A DNA stretch of 64,000 bases, taken from Vibrio vulnificus NBRC 15645 = ATCC 27562. Its GTDB lineage: Bacteria > Pseudomonadota > Gammaproteobacteria > Enterobacterales > Vibrionaceae. Shown in pieces: positions 39,642-49,424 of the stretch (the first letter of the stretch is position 1; each line of letters opens with the position of its first letter). Under the pieces are notes generated by a model, which saw only the letters and a list, made by a program, of their open reading frames with translations, searched no databases and was not told where the DNA came from. Both the position numbers and the translations under genes were made by a program. The stretch is taken from NCBI RefSeq assembly GCF_002224265.1, contig NZ_CP012881.1, positions 1,054,001-1,118,000 on the forward strand. Direction: 5' to 3'.

Positions 39642-42494
39642 CTAAATAGTTGAGGATTCAAGCCACTCTTGCCAAGCTTTGCTGACCCCTTGGCGCAACG
39701 CAACAAACTTATCGAGAGCAACATCGGCCTCTAAGTTGAGCAAATTGCGTCGGTGAATTTCATCACGCATCGTCGTGTATGCTTGAGTGAGCAACATCGC
39801 CTGCGCTTCTTCCATGACCCCTTGAGCAATCAAGGTTTCAAAGATGCGCACGTTATCGCACCAACGTGTCAACTTCGGCTTTTCAGCACTGTAGTTCAAC
39901 ACTAGGTATTGAGCCAAAAACTCGATATCGGTGATCCCGCCCTGATCTTGCTTCAACATAAAGCGATCGGATTTTTTCCCGCCAAGATGATCACGCATTT
40001 TCGCACGCATATCGGCGACCTCTTTTTGCAGCTTGGCTTGATCACGCTGTTTGGCCAGCACTTGGTGGCGCACTCGATGGAACTCACTGGCAAGGTGTTC
40101 ATCACCATAAATCATACGAGCGCGCACTAATGCTTGGTGCTCCCACGTCCAGGCATCATTATGCTGATATTCTTCAAAGGCATCGACAGGGCAAACCAGC
40201 AACCCAGAAGCGCCGGAAGGGCGTAAGCGCGTATCGACTTCATACAAAATGCCCGACGCAGTTCGCGTTGAGAAAATATGGATGATGCGCTGCGCTAAGC
40301 GCAGGTAAAACTGACGCCCGTCGATCTCTTTCTTACCATCGGTATAAACGTTCACCGGGCAATCATGCAAGAAAACCACATCAAGATCCGAATTGTAGCC
40401 TAACTCCCACCCGCCCACTTTACCGTAGCCGACCACCGCAAAGCCTTTGCCCTCACGGTCTTTAAGGTGCGTTGGTTCGCCATATTTCTCCGCGACCTGT
40501 TGCCAAGCTTGATGTACCACCGCTTCAACAATCGCTTCTGCCAAGTAGGTTAAGTGATCACTCACTTTCATGACGGGCAAGACACCCGCGATGTCTGCCG
40601 CGGCAATGCGTAAGCTACAAATCTGTTTGAACTGACGCAGCGCATCCATCTGTTGTTCAACATCGTCCTCTGGGATTCGGGCCAGAAAATCTCGCAATTC
40701 GGTGCGATAAGCATCAAGTGCAATCGGGTTGTACAACTGCTGTGGGTCGATCAGTTCATCCAACAAAATGGGGTAACGTGCGAGCTGCTCAGAAATCATC
40801 GGGCTGGCCGTGCACAGACGCACCAACTGCGTTAACGCCGCAGGGTGCTCATCGAGCAGCTCAAGGTAAGTGGTACGAGTGGCGATGTTGTGCAGCAAAT
40901 GCAAAACGCGTGGTAAGCCAAATTGTGCATCGGCATCGGCAAAGATGGCTGAAAAAAGTTTTGGCATCAGTCGATTGAGCACTTCTCGCCCGCGAGGCCC
41001 TAAGGTTTTCTTGGCCAGATCCGCCTTGAATTGAATGATTTGCTCTGACGTCGTGGCGCAATTTTGGCAAGCCAAGTCATTTTGTAGAATCTGCTCAATG
41101 ACCTCTGGGTTATGGGACATATCCCACAACTCATTAAAGTGACGTTCCACCGGGCTCACTTCATCTTCTTCATCACCGATCAGATTAACAAACACGGCGT
41201 GTACTTTTACCATGTGTTGCTGCACATCATTTTGCAGCGCTTGCCACTGTGAATAGCCCATCGCCACCGCTAAAGCGAGCTGTTCTAATTCGTTATCAGG
41301 CAAGGTTTGCGTCTGTTTGTCTGCCATCGCTTGTAATAGGTTTTCTAAGCGTCGTAAATACTTGTAAGCCTCAACCAGATGACACACTTGCGCCTCTTCC
41401 AGCAATTGCAGTTGCTTAATTGCCTCTAGCGTCACCAATAGGCCTCGCTGGCGCAAAGCCGGTTCACGCCCACCACGAATCAGTTGGAACACTTGGGCGA
41501 TAAACTCAATTTCACGAATGCCCCCCGCGCCCAGTTTGATGTTGTTGCTTAAGCCGCGACGACGTACTTCACTGCTGATCATTGATTTCATCCGACGCAG
41601 CGATTGAATGGCACTGAAGTCGATATAGCGACGGAAAACAAACGGTCTGAGCATCTGGCGCAGCTCTTGGTATTCAGGGTACATTTCGCGCCCCATCACC
41701 CGCGCTTTGATCATCGCGTAGCGTTCCCAATCTCGCCCCTGCTCTTGGTAGTAATCTTCCAAAGCCGCATAACTCATCACTAACGGGCCACTTTCGCCAA
41801 ACGGGCGTAAGCGCATGTCGACTCGATAACAGAAACCATCGAAGGTCTGCTGATCCAGCGCTTTAATGAGGCGTTGCCCCAAACGAGTGAAAAACTGTGC
41901 GTTGGCGATGCTACGACGTGCACCTTGTGTTTCGCCATTTTCAGGGTAAGTAAAAATCAAATCGATGTCGGAGGAAAAGTTAAGTTCGCCGCCTCCCAGT
42001 TTCCCCATCCCAATGATCAGCATCGGTTGCGCTTCGCCTTGCGCATTGGTCGGGGTTCCCCATTCTTGGCAGCACAACTGATATTGCCACTGGTATGTTT
42101 CAAAGATCATCGCCTCAGCCAACTCCGAAAGATGACTTAGGGATGCCTCAAGACTCCAAGCCTGAGTAAAATCTTTCCAAGCGATGTAGACCATTTCTCG
42201 GTTACGAAATTGACGCAATACTCGGTGGCCCGCCACTTCATCGTGACACGCTTGTAACTGCTCAGCCAAACGAGTTCGATAGGCTTCTTGTCGGCTTTCT
42301 TGCGCCAACATTTCTGGAAGACTCTCGGCCAATTGAGCATCGCGCAGAACCGTTTCCACCACAAACTTGCTCAGTCCTGAAATAAACTGAAATTGTGTGA
42401 TAAGCGCTTGCGGCCAGTGTTCAAGATAACCAGACTGCTGGGCATTTTGCATTGCCAGTTCAGCGACAGGGATCAAAGGGGATGGCAGCGACAT
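39642..42494 (-). CDS. glnE: Glutamine synthetase adenylyltransferase/deadenylylase GlnE
   Basis: Bifunctional regulator that adds and removes AMP on glutamine synthetase in response to PII and glutamine. The 950-residue protein has the two expected nucleotidyltransferase domains, the N-terminal deadenylylase with [20 protein letters not shown] near residue 155 and the C-terminal adenylylase with [20 protein letters not shown] near residue 686, each followed by a helical domain. Full length. Precedes hldE in the same direction. Confidence 0.97.
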   Translation of the reverse strand: MSLPSPLIPVAELAMQNAQQSGYLEHWPQALITQFQFISGLSKFVVETVLRDAQLAESLPEMLAQESRQEAYRTRLAEQLQACHDEVAGHRVLRQFRNREMVYIAWKDFTQAWSLEASLSHLSELAEAMIFETYQWQYQLCCQEWGTPTNAQGEAQPMLIIGMGKLGGGELNFSSDIDLIFTYPENGETQGARRSIANAQFFTRLGQRLIKALDQQTFDGFCYRVDMRLRPFGESGPLVMSYAALEDYYQEQGRDWERYAMIKARVMGREMYPEYQELRQMLRPFVFRRYIDFSAIQSLRRMKSMISSEVRRRGLSNNIKLGAGGIREIEFIAQVFQLIRGGREPALRQRGLLVTLEAIKQLQLLEEAQVCHLVEAYKYLRRLENLLQAMADKQTQTLPDNELEQLALAVAMGYSQWQALQNDVQQHMVKVHAVFVNLIGDEEDEVSPVERHFNELWDMSHNPEVIEQILQNDLACQNCATTSEQIIQFKADLAKKTLGPRGREVLNRLMPKLFSAIFADADAQFGLPRVLHLLHNIATRTTYLELLDEHPAALTQLVRLCTASPMISEQLARYPILLDELIDPQQLYNPIALDAYRTELRDFLARIPEDDVEQQMDALRQFKQICSLRIAAADIAGVLPVMKVSDHLTYLAEAIVEAVVHQAWQQVAEKYGEPTHLKDREGKGFAVVGYGKVGGWELGYNSDLDVVFLHDCPVNVYTDGKKEIDGRQFYLRLAQRIIHIFSTRTASGILYEVDTRLRPSGASGLLVCPVDAFEEYQHNDAWTWEHQALVRARMIYGDEHLASEFHRVRHQVLAKQRDQAKLQKEVADMRAKMRDHLGGKKSDRFMLKQDQGGITDIEFLAQYLVLNYSAEKPKLTRWCDNVRIFETLIAQGVMEEAQAMLLTQAYTTMRDEIHRRNLLNLEADVALDKFVALRQGVSKAWQEWLESSTI

Positions 42495-42554
42495 TTTTCT
42501 TCCTTGTTCTTGTTGAGCGATTGTTCTTATTTATATCAGACTTACTGCAATAAA

Positions 42555-42583
42555 AAACGCCCACATGAGTAATGTGGGCGTTT
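42555..42583 (-). terminator. Terminator after the chemoreceptor gene
   Basis: Perfect 12-bp stem (42555-42566 with 42572-42583), 5-base loop, with TTTT continuing on the minus strand; lies between the chemoreceptor stop and glnE. Confidence 0.9.
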
Positions 42584-42599
42584 CACTGTGACTAAAAGC

Positions 42600-43856
42600 T
42601 TAGACTTTGAAAGATTTGATTTTCTTATCCAACTCTTCCGCGTTGCCTTGCATCATTTCCGAGGTTTCCAGCAGCTCACTGACCACCACGACCGATGCTT
42701 CCACTAACTCACGCACATTGGAAAGGTTTTGGTCCATTTCCGCGGCAACACTGCTCTGCTGGCCGGCTGCCGTCGCGATTTGCAAGTTCATGTCATTGAT
42801 GCTGGTTACCTGACCAACAATGCCATCCAGTTCCGTTCCGGCGTTGGACACCAACTCAACGCCTTCTGCCGCTTGCACTACGCTCTTTTCCATTAGGTCA
42901 ACGGCACTGCTGGCACTGGTTTGCAGCTGAGTGATCATGTCTTGAATCTCTACCGTTGCCGTTTGAGTGCGCTGAGCCAAGTTGCGAACTTCATCGGCAA
43001 CAACGGCAAAGCCACGACCCGCCTCACCAGCACGTGCGGCTTCAATCGCCGCGTTCAGTGCCAACAAGTTGGTTTGTTCTGAAATGCCTTGAATGGTGCC
43101 AACCACACTACCAATGGCACCAACTCGCTCTTCCACTTGGTTCACCGCTTGAGCTGAAGAAGCAATGTCTGACGACAATTGACTCATTTTCGACACAGTG
43201 CCTTGCAAGAATTGCTGGCCCTTTTTCGCTTGTTGCGAGGCTTGCTCGGTCAAACTCGACGCATTGTTGGCGTGATCGGCCACGGTTTGTACCGTAGAGG
43301 TCATTTCGCTCATCGCCGTCGCCAGTTGATCAATTTCATTAAACTCTTCTTGTGCCGACTCTTTGGTTTCCGACATGCTCAGCGTCATCACTTCCGTCAG
43401 CCCCGCCAGTTCATCTGAGGCGTTGATCTGCATTTTGATCATATCGTGCAATTGCTGACGGGTTTTCTCCAGCTCACGCGCCACATCGCCATACTCATCT
43501 TTACAAGCCATGCCAAACGGAACTGAAAGGTTTCTTTGCGCCATCAATTTGATCGCATCATTTAAATAGCGAGTTTGACGCAGCATCACGCTGGCAGCCG
43601 CCATCAAGAGAACCACAAACACAACAATCAATAAGCCAGTTTGCCAAGCCACTTGAACCATGTATTCATCGTAATGTTGTTGCGCGAGTTGCTCATTTTG
43701 CGTTGCCGCCAACAAAGCTTGATAGAAGGTGCTTGCATCCCAAAGCTGTTTACCAACAATCAAAACGGTACTGAACACCATCAACAAAATCATTTTGGGA
43801 ACGAGGCGAATGTCAGAGATCACCCTTTCCCAGGGCTTAAAAGCCAGCTTTTCCAT
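42600..43856 (-). CDS. Methyl-accepting chemotaxis protein with minimal periplasmic loop
   Basis: Chemoreceptor that would signal through CheA/CheW; ligand unknown. The 418-residue protein has membrane segments at about residues 20-38 and 71-91, separated by only about 33 residues, so there is no folded periplasmic sensor. A HAMP-like linker follows (about 92-145) and then the signalling domain with the conserved tip [20 protein letters not shown] and [18 protein letters not shown] near 265-300. No CheR/CheB-tethering pentapeptide at the C-terminus (ends KKIKSFKV). Divergent from the K+ channel gene. It may sense membrane or cytoplasmic cues. Confidence 0.93.
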   Translation of the reverse strand: MEKLAFKPWERVISDIRLVPKMILLMVFSTVLIVGKQLWDASTFYQALLAATQNEQLAQQHYDEYMVQVAWQTGLLIVVFVVLLMAAASVMLRQTRYLNDAIKLMAQRNLSVPFGMACKDEYGDVARELEKTRQQLHDMIKMQINASDELAGLTEVMTLSMSETKESAQEEFNEIDQLATAMSEMTSTVQTVADHANNASSLTEQASQQAKKGQQFLQGTVSKMSQLSSDIASSAQAVNQVEERVGAIGSVVGTIQGISEQTNLLALNAAIEAARAGEAGRGFAVVADEVRNLAQRTQTATVEIQDMITQLQTSASSAVDLMEKSVVQAAEGVELVSNAGTELDGIVGQVTSINDMNLQIATAAGQQSSVAAEMDQNLSNVRELVEASVVVVSELLETSEMMQGNAEELDKKIKSFKV

Positions 43857-43972
43857 TGTTGTTTCTCCACCAGTTCTTTTATAGTCGTATCAAGAAGATG
43901 TTGCCTTTGGGCACTTTGCTTAAATACTTTGCGCGTTAAAAACGCCACCTTGCTATTTATTTCGAGCCCCGT

Positions 43973-44725
43973 ATGAAAAGTAATGATATCAAAGAGAACA
44001 CCAAACCGATGAGTCTGTTATCACTAATCTTGTCTTTTATGGCGCTATTTGTGATCTCTGGCTTACTGTTTTTTCCTTTGGATGCAGAGACCCGACAAGT
44101 TCTTATCGGTCTCGATTTCATAATCTGTAGTATTTTTCTTCTTCAGCTCAGTGTAGATTTGATCCGCGCCGCAGATAAGCGTCAATACCTCAAAACTCAT
44201 TGGATCGATATTCTTGCCAGTTTACCCATGATTGAGCCGCTGAGATTTGCCCGCTTGTTCCATATCTTGCGCGTGATCCTCGTATTGCGTTCTTCTCGCT
44301 TTATTCTCAATCAGCTCAAAGAAAATCGCAAAGAGACCACCATTGCGACGATTTTACTTTTGCTCGTGGTCTTGGTAACTATCGGCTCTGGCATGATGCT
44401 GTTTATTGAAGGGAAAAATCCGGCGTCGAATATTCAAACCGGAACGGACGCCCTTTGGTGGGCGTTTGTGACGATTTCGACCGTTGGTTACGGTGATCAT
44501 TATCCAGTAACAGATGGGGGGAAATTGCTGGCGGTGGTGATCATCATGAGCGGCGTTGGCTTATTTGGTATGATTTCCGGTTTGATCACCTCGATACTGA
44601 CCACACCGAGCAAACAGCAAACCAATCGAGCCATCAACAAGGAAAAGATGCTAGAAACCCTCCTCGAGCAACAGCATGAAATTTTAGAGCGGCTGAAACG
44701 ACTTGAAGAACAGCAAAAAAAATAG
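43973..44725 (+). CDS. Voltage-sensor-like potassium channel
   Basis: Inner-membrane K+ channel subunit, 250 residues. Six hydrophobic segments are visible: S1 about 15-36, S2 42-62, S3 74-88, S4 93-110 with arginines at regular spacing (FARLFHILRVILVLRSSRF), S5 117-140 and S6 188-212. The pore loop carries the selectivity filter TVGYGD near residue 170. A C-terminal coiled coil (about 222-249, LLEQQHEILERLKRLEEQQ) probably holds the tetramer together. No RCK or cyclic-nucleotide domain. The stop codon lies inside the terminator stem shared with the convergent gene. Confidence 0.9.
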   Translation: MKSNDIKENTKPMSLLSLILSFMALFVISGLLFFPLDAETRQVLIGLDFIICSIFLLQLSVDLIRAADKRQYLKTHWIDILASLPMIEPLRFARLFHILRVILVLRSSRFILNQLKENRKETTIATILLLLVVLVTIGSGMMLFIEGKNPASNIQTGTDALWWAFVTISTVGYGDHYPVTDGGKLLAVVIIMSGVGLFGMISGLITSILTTPSKQQTNRAINKEKMLETLLEQQHEILERLKRLEEQQKK

Positions 44726-44741
44726 GGCGTATCGCCCTATT
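44721..44741. terminator. Terminator between the K+ channel and ygiF
   Basis: Nine-bp perfect stem AATAGGGCG/CGCCCTATT with a 3-base loop; eight T residues follow on the minus strand, making it strongest for ygiF. It includes the stop codon of the channel gene. Confidence 0.85.
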
Positions 44742-44758
44742 CTTATCTCTATTCATCA

Positions 44759-46276
44759 TTAATGACGCCAGTATGGCTCTGCTTCCACACCAATGGCGCG
44801 AGTTTGATCCATCGCATGCAACATCGAGCGCTCCTGACGAATCAACCAGCGTTCCAGTTGCTCTTTCTCTTCGCCTTCGAGTTTATCTACCAGCGGGATC
44901 AAATGGCGCAGCATTAAGAGATCATCAATACCATGGATCAAATCGGCCCAAGGCATACGGAAGCTATTACGCTCTTCTGCATCATACAAGCTGGCAAAGC
45001 CCACACCAGTATAGAGGTTACGCATCAAACGATAGCGTTGATCGATGTACTCTTGTGCCGACATGCTTCTTTCTGCCGGAAACGCTTCCATCAACTCAGC
45101 CCAAGTGCGATCAAGTTGCTTAACAGAAAAATCACGGATCGCGCTGGCCATCTTTTCTCTTGCTTTGTCATCAAGGAATGGCTGCCAACCTCGCGTTAAA
45201 ATCCAACGGCTCAAATCGAGCAGTAATCCGGTATAACGCGCACTGGTGAGTAAGGTCAGCACCTCTTCTCGATCGGGCAACTCTTCAAATTGCTGGGTTA
45301 ACTCCGCCACTAAGAACTTGCGTGCATCCAATTTACGCAGCACATTGCCTTTGTCATCGAGAAGTTCCGTTAAATGTGCATGTTCAGACAACCACGCTAG
45401 CTCTTCTTCTAGCCATTTAAGCTCTTGACGCAGAATCGCACTGGCGCGTCGTGGCACGACACCGCCATAAATGGTCAAGGTTTGGCGAATAAAGCTGATG
45501 GCGTGGCTGATTTCATGTAACGCTTCCACCGATTCGCGTTCCACATAAATTTGCTCGTGATAGTGCCAGTGGGAAAGGGCATGCTCGAGTGAGTTGATCA
45601 AACAATATTCCACATTGTCCATCTTGCCCGTGTCCACTAGGCTCAATGGTTTCACTTCGTCGCCTTGGTAACCTAAAGCCAAGCGATAACCTTTCGCCGC
45701 TTTACTTAAATTGCCTAAACGCATACCGCCAGACTCACACAAATGGCGAGCAAGGGTAAATAAGGCTTCGGTTTGGCCTGATTTCAGTTCTAACTCCACC
45801 TCACAGATGGGATCTTGCTTATCCTCTGCGCTCACCATTCCTTGGTCAAACGCCACTTCGACTTGGCTACCATCGGGCATACCAATCAGCCATTGTTCGC
45901 GGGTAAAGTTCGTAGAGAACAGCGCCATCAATTCCGATTGCAAAGTGTCAATATCTTTACCTTGCGGCCAAATATCACCAGGATGTAAATGAAGATTTGG
46001 TGTATTGCAGGTATGTTCTGCGTTGTATTCAGGGCGTTGATGTAAGCCTGCAACAACGCGTCCTGCCGTCTTGACAGTTTGCACGAAAACATCATCAAAG
46101 CGGCGTATCCGTAAGCCTGTATCGTGTTGGCGAAGCCAGTTGTCTGGCGTATCAAAATAGGTGTTTCCTAAATCGCGACAACTGTGCTGAAGTACTTTGG
46201 TTTCGGCGATTTTTTCGCGCAAAGTTTCTGAAAATTCAGGAGAAACAAAAAACTTCAGTTCTATCTCGGTTTCCAT
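44759..46276 (-). CDS. ygiF: CYTH-CHAD inorganic triphosphatase (YgiF family)
   Basis: Hydrolyses inorganic triphosphate in E. coli. The 505-residue protein has an N-terminal CYTH domain (about 1-205) opening with the E-x-E-x-K signature in METEIELKF, and a C-terminal CHAD domain (about 215-500), a helical bundle with conserved histidines and basic residues that binds polyphosphate. Divergently transcribed from the DUF47-pit genes across about 205 bases, which places polyphosphate and phosphate uptake functions together. E. coli has ygiF beside glnE too. Confidence 0.93.
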   Translation of the reverse strand: METEIELKFFVSPEFSETLREKIAETKVLQHSCRDLGNTYFDTPDNWLRQHDTGLRIRRFDDVFVQTVKTAGRVVAGLHQRPEYNAEHTCNTPNLHLHPGDIWPQGKDIDTLQSELMALFSTNFTREQWLIGMPDGSQVEVAFDQGMVSAEDKQDPICEVELELKSGQTEALFTLARHLCESGGMRLGNLSKAAKGYRLALGYQGDEVKPLSLVDTGKMDNVEYCLINSLEHALSHWHYHEQIYVERESVEALHEISHAISFIRQTLTIYGGVVPRRASAILRQELKWLEEELAWLSEHAHLTELLDDKGNVLRKLDARKFLVAELTQQFEELPDREEVLTLLTSARYTGLLLDLSRWILTRGWQPFLDDKAREKMASAIRDFSVKQLDRTWAELMEAFPAERSMSAQEYIDQRYRLMRNLYTGVGFASLYDAEERNSFRMPWADLIHGIDDLLMLRHLIPLVDKLEGEEKEQLERWLIRQERSMLHAMDQTRAIGVEAEPYWRH

Positions 46277-46481
46277 AGTTATACCTTCTCAAGCAGACTG
46301 GGACAGGATATTGCCTAATTTCTCGAGGGGCAAGAAAGAAATATCGCACTAATGATGATCTAAAACAGTTTTAATGATGGATTTAATGCGTTAACATGCG
46401 CGCCTTTATAGCCATCGCTCAACATTTCACCACGAAATGGTGTATGTTCTTTTAAGGTTATATTTATTAGGTTGAATGACC

Positions 46482-47162
46482 ATGCCAATGAATACAATTA
46501 TGGGGTTATTTGCAAAGTCCCCTATCAAGCCTTTGCAGCGTCACGTAGTTTGTGTCAACGAATGTTGCGGACACCTAATCAATTTCTTTGAAGTTTGTTC
46601 AGAGGGTGATTGGGAAAAAGCAGCAGAAATCCGTGCTCAAATCTCACATCTAGAGAAAGAAGCGGATGTTCTAAAACGTGAAATTCGTCTGAAACTTCCT
46701 CGCGGTTTGTTCCTGCCAGTCGATCGTACTGACATGCTTGAGCTACTGACTCAGCAAGACAAACTCGCCAACTTAGCAAAGGACATTGCAGGCCGTGTTT
46801 ACGGTCGTAAGCTGATGATTCCTGAAGCACTCCAACCCAATTTCATTGCTTATGTTCAACGTTGTCTTGATGCGGCTAACCAAGCGCAAAACGTGATCAA
46901 TGAGCTTGATGAGCTTCTTGAAACTGGATTCAAAGGGCGTGAAGTCACGCTGGTTGCAGAAATGATTAATCAATTGGATGTCATTGAAGATGACACTGAT
47001 GCGATGCAAATCGGCCTGCGTCAGCAACTGATGACCATTGAGTCTGAGATGAACCCTATCGATGTCATGTTCTTGTACAAGATTCTTGAATGGGTAGGCG
47101 GCATTGCAGACCAGGCACAGCGTGTAGGCGCGCGTCTGGAATTGATGCTATCTCGATCTTAA
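46482..47162 (+). CDS. PhoU-like DUF47 protein (TIGR00153 family)
   Basis: Helical-bundle protein of the PhoU-related DUF47 family, generally encoded next to Pit-type phosphate permeases and thought to modulate them; the mechanism is not established. The 226-residue product starts MPMNTIMGLFAKSPIKPLQRH and contains repeated E-x3-D/E motifs (ISHLEKEADVLKREIR, VIEDDTDAMQ) that bind metals in PhoU. An ATG two codons upstream (46476) is possible. The pit gene follows 134 bases on and probably shares its transcript. Confidence 0.9.
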   Translation: MPMNTIMGLFAKSPIKPLQRHVVCVNECCGHLINFFEVCSEGDWEKAAEIRAQISHLEKEADVLKREIRLKLPRGLFLPVDRTDMLELLTQQDKLANLAKDIAGRVYGRKLMIPEALQPNFIAYVQRCLDAANQAQNVINELDELLETGFKGREVTLVAEMINQLDVIEDDTDAMQIGLRQQLMTIESEMNPIDVMFLYKILEWVGGIADQAQRVGARLELMLSRS

Positions 47163-47296
47163 TTTTTTAAGTCAACGAAACATAACGAAGAGCATTATCG
47201 ACCCATCCTGTTTTGGCCAATAACAGTTTTCTGGCTAAGGCAGGATAACGTCTGTTTGATATTGCTCCGCTTGTTATAAATCAACTAGGTATTACG

Positions 47297-48556
47297 ATGG
47301 ATATCCTTGCGAACTACGGCACTGTCCTGATTATTGTTGCAGCAGCTTTTGGTTTTATGATGGCAATTGGTATTGGCGCGAACGACGTTGCTAATGCGAT
47401 GGGCACATCGGTAGGCTCAAAAGCACTAACCGTAAAACAAGCGATCATCATTGCGATGATCTTCGAATTTGCGGGTGCATATCTTGCAGGCGGTGAAGTA
47501 ACCGACACTATCCGTAAAGGTGTTATCGAAACATCTCTCTTTGCTCACCAACCAGATGTTCTTGTCTTCGGTATGATGTCTGCGCTCCTAGCCGCGGGTA
47601 CATGGCTACTGTTGGCTTCTTACATGGGTTGGCCAGTATCGACCACGCACTCTATTATCGGTGCGATCATCGGTTTCGCCTGCGTTTCAGTCGGTACTGA
47701 AGCGGTAGACTGGAGCAGCGTACAAGGCATCGTTGGAAGCTGGATCATTACACCACTGATCTCTGGTTTCTTCGCTTACGTCATTTTCGTCAGCGCACAA
47801 CGCCTGATTTTCGATACAGAAAAACCATTGATGAACGCCAAGCGTTTCGTACCTGTGTACATGTTTATTACCACTATGGTGATTGCACTGGTTACCATCA
47901 AGAAAGGGCTAAAACACGTTGGTCTACACCTGAGCAGCACTGAAGCGTGGTTCTGGTCTGCAGGTGTTTCTGGCCTTGTTATGCTAGGCGGCTACCTCTA
48001 CATCCAGAAGAAATTCGCTAACCGCGAAGACGATCATGGTTTCGCTGGCGTAGAAAGCATCTTCAGCGTTCTTATGGTCATCACCGCTTGTGCAATGGCA
48101 TTTGCACACGGCTCAAACGACGTAGCAAACGCGATCGGTCCACTGTCTGCCGTTGTATCAACCATTGAGCACATGGGCGAAGTAACCGCGAAAAGCACTA
48201 TCGCTTGGTGGATTCTTCCTCTTGGTGGTTTTGGTATTGTTGTGGGTCTTGCGACCATGGGCCACAAAGTAATGGCAACGGTGGGTACAGGTATCACTGA
48301 ACTGACTCCAAGCCGTGGTTTTGCTGCTCAGCTTGCCACTGCCTCAACCGTTGTACTGGCTTCTGGTACTGGTTTACCAATTTCGACCACACAAACACTT
48401 GTGGGTGCGGTATTGGGTGTTGGTTTTGCACGCGGTATCGCAGCACTCAACCTAGGCGTGGTTCGTAACATCGTTGCTTCTTGGGTTGTCACCCTGCCAG
48501 CGGGTGCACTGCTTGCCGTGGTGTTCTACTACGCAATGCAAGCGATCTTCGGTTAA
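47297..48556 (+). CDS. pit: Low-affinity inorganic phosphate transporter (PiT family)
   Basis: Inner-membrane permease that imports metal-phosphate with protons. The 419-residue protein has about ten membrane segments and both copies of the PiT signature, GANDVANAMGTSVGS near residue 27 and GSNDVANAIGPLSAV near residue 272, plus the paired motifs PVSTTHSIIGAI and PISTTQTLVGAV. Followed by a strong terminator. Cotranscription with the DUF47 gene is inferred from spacing. Confidence 0.94.
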   Translation: MDILANYGTVLIIVAAAFGFMMAIGIGANDVANAMGTSVGSKALTVKQAIIIAMIFEFAGAYLAGGEVTDTIRKGVIETSLFAHQPDVLVFGMMSALLAAGTWLLLASYMGWPVSTTHSIIGAIIGFACVSVGTEAVDWSSVQGIVGSWIITPLISGFFAYVIFVSAQRLIFDTEKPLMNAKRFVPVYMFITTMVIALVTIKKGLKHVGLHLSSTEAWFWSAGVSGLVMLGGYLYIQKKFANREDDHGFAGVESIFSVLMVITACAMAFAHGSNDVANAIGPLSAVVSTIEHMGEVTAKSTIAWWILPLGGFGIVVGLATMGHKVMATVGTGITELTPSRGFAAQLATASTVVLASGTGLPISTTQTLVGAVLGVGFARGIAALNLGVVRNIVASWVVTLPAGALLAVVFYYAMQAIFG

Positions 48557-48630
48557 TTTTCTCGTCATGAGAATGTAAGGCGCGCCGCGATTGTGTAAGC
48601 GCCTTGTCATATTTGACTCAAACGCACATT

Positions 48631-48651
48631 AAGGGAGGCTTTGCCTCCCTT
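48631..48651 (+). terminator. Terminator after pit
   Basis: Nine-bp perfect stem AAGGGAGGC/GCCTCCCTT with loop TTT, followed by CTTTGTT. Confidence 0.85.
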
Positions 48652-48739
48652 CTTTGTTGCATGCGTCAGGGAAAGTTTTTACTATTCGTTAATCCGAATT
48701 TTTATCGCCGACTCTGATTAAATCGTTAAGGGATTTATT

Positions 48740-49351
48740 GTGAAAAAACTCATCGTCACGGTGTTACTGACTCTTCTTGCAGTGCCATCCGTTTTCGCCC
48801 AAGACCGCTACATCGCAGATGAACTGTTTACCTACATGCACTCAGGCCCAAATAACACGTTTCGTATTATTGGTAGCGTTGATGCGGGTAGCAAAGTAAA
48901 ACTCCTTCAAACCAACAGCGAAACTGGCTATAGCGAAGTGGTCGATGAGCGAGGCCGCAAGGGCTGGGTTCAAGCAAAATTCATCACACGCCAAGAAAGT
49001 ATGGCTGTGCGCCTTCCTCGTCTTGAGAAAGAGCTGAAAGAAGTAAAATCTCAATTGGCGAATGCGCGCCAAAATGCCGATACCGAAAAGGCAGGCTTGG
49101 TGGACTCCCTTGACACTCGCAACCAACAAATTTCAGATCTAGAGAAGAAATACAGCGAAATCAGTGATCAACTTGCTTCTGTACAAACGGAAAATCGCCA
49201 ACTGCGTGCAAAACTCGACACACAAAAAGACGACCTACTGTTGAAATACTTCATGTATGGTGGTGGTGTGGCTGGCATTGGTCTTCTGTTCGGCTTAATT
49301 CTGCCTTACATGATCCCACGCCGTAAGAAGTCCAACTCAGGCTGGGCATAA
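48740..49351 (+). CDS. ygiM: SH3b-coiled-coil membrane protein (TIGR04211/YgiM family)
   Basis: Probable envelope protein of unknown function. The 203-residue precursor has a signal peptide ending VFA at residue 20, a bacterial SH3 domain (about 24-85, MHSGPNNTFRIIGSV and GRKGWVQ), a coiled coil (about 90-165), one C-terminal membrane segment (about 170-190) and a basic tail RRKKSNSGWA. The start codon is reported as ATG-equivalent GTG at 48740 preceded by AAGGGA. Next to cca in E. coli as well; here gspAB lies between. Confidence 0.88.
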   Translation: MKKLIVTVLLTLLAVPSVFAQDRYIADELFTYMHSGPNNTFRIIGSVDAGSKVKLLQTNSETGYSEVVDERGRKGWVQAKFITRQESMAVRLPRLEKELKEVKSQLANARQNADTEKAGLVDSLDTRNQQISDLEKKYSEISDQLASVQTENRQLRAKLDTQKDDLLLKYFMYGGGVAGIGLLFGLILPYMIPRRKKSNSGWA

Positions 49352-49356
49352 ACATC

Positions 49357-49384
49357 AAATCGGGCCGCATTCGCGGCCCGATTT
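49357..49384. terminator. Terminator between ygiM and gspAB
   Basis: Perfect 12-bp stem AAATCGGGCCGC/GCGGCCCGATTT with a 4-base loop, between convergent genes; T-rich only moderately on either side. Confidence 0.8.
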
Positions 49385-49424
49385 CTCTCTAACTCTTAGG
49401 CTAATGGCCCTTTTCACTCTCTCT

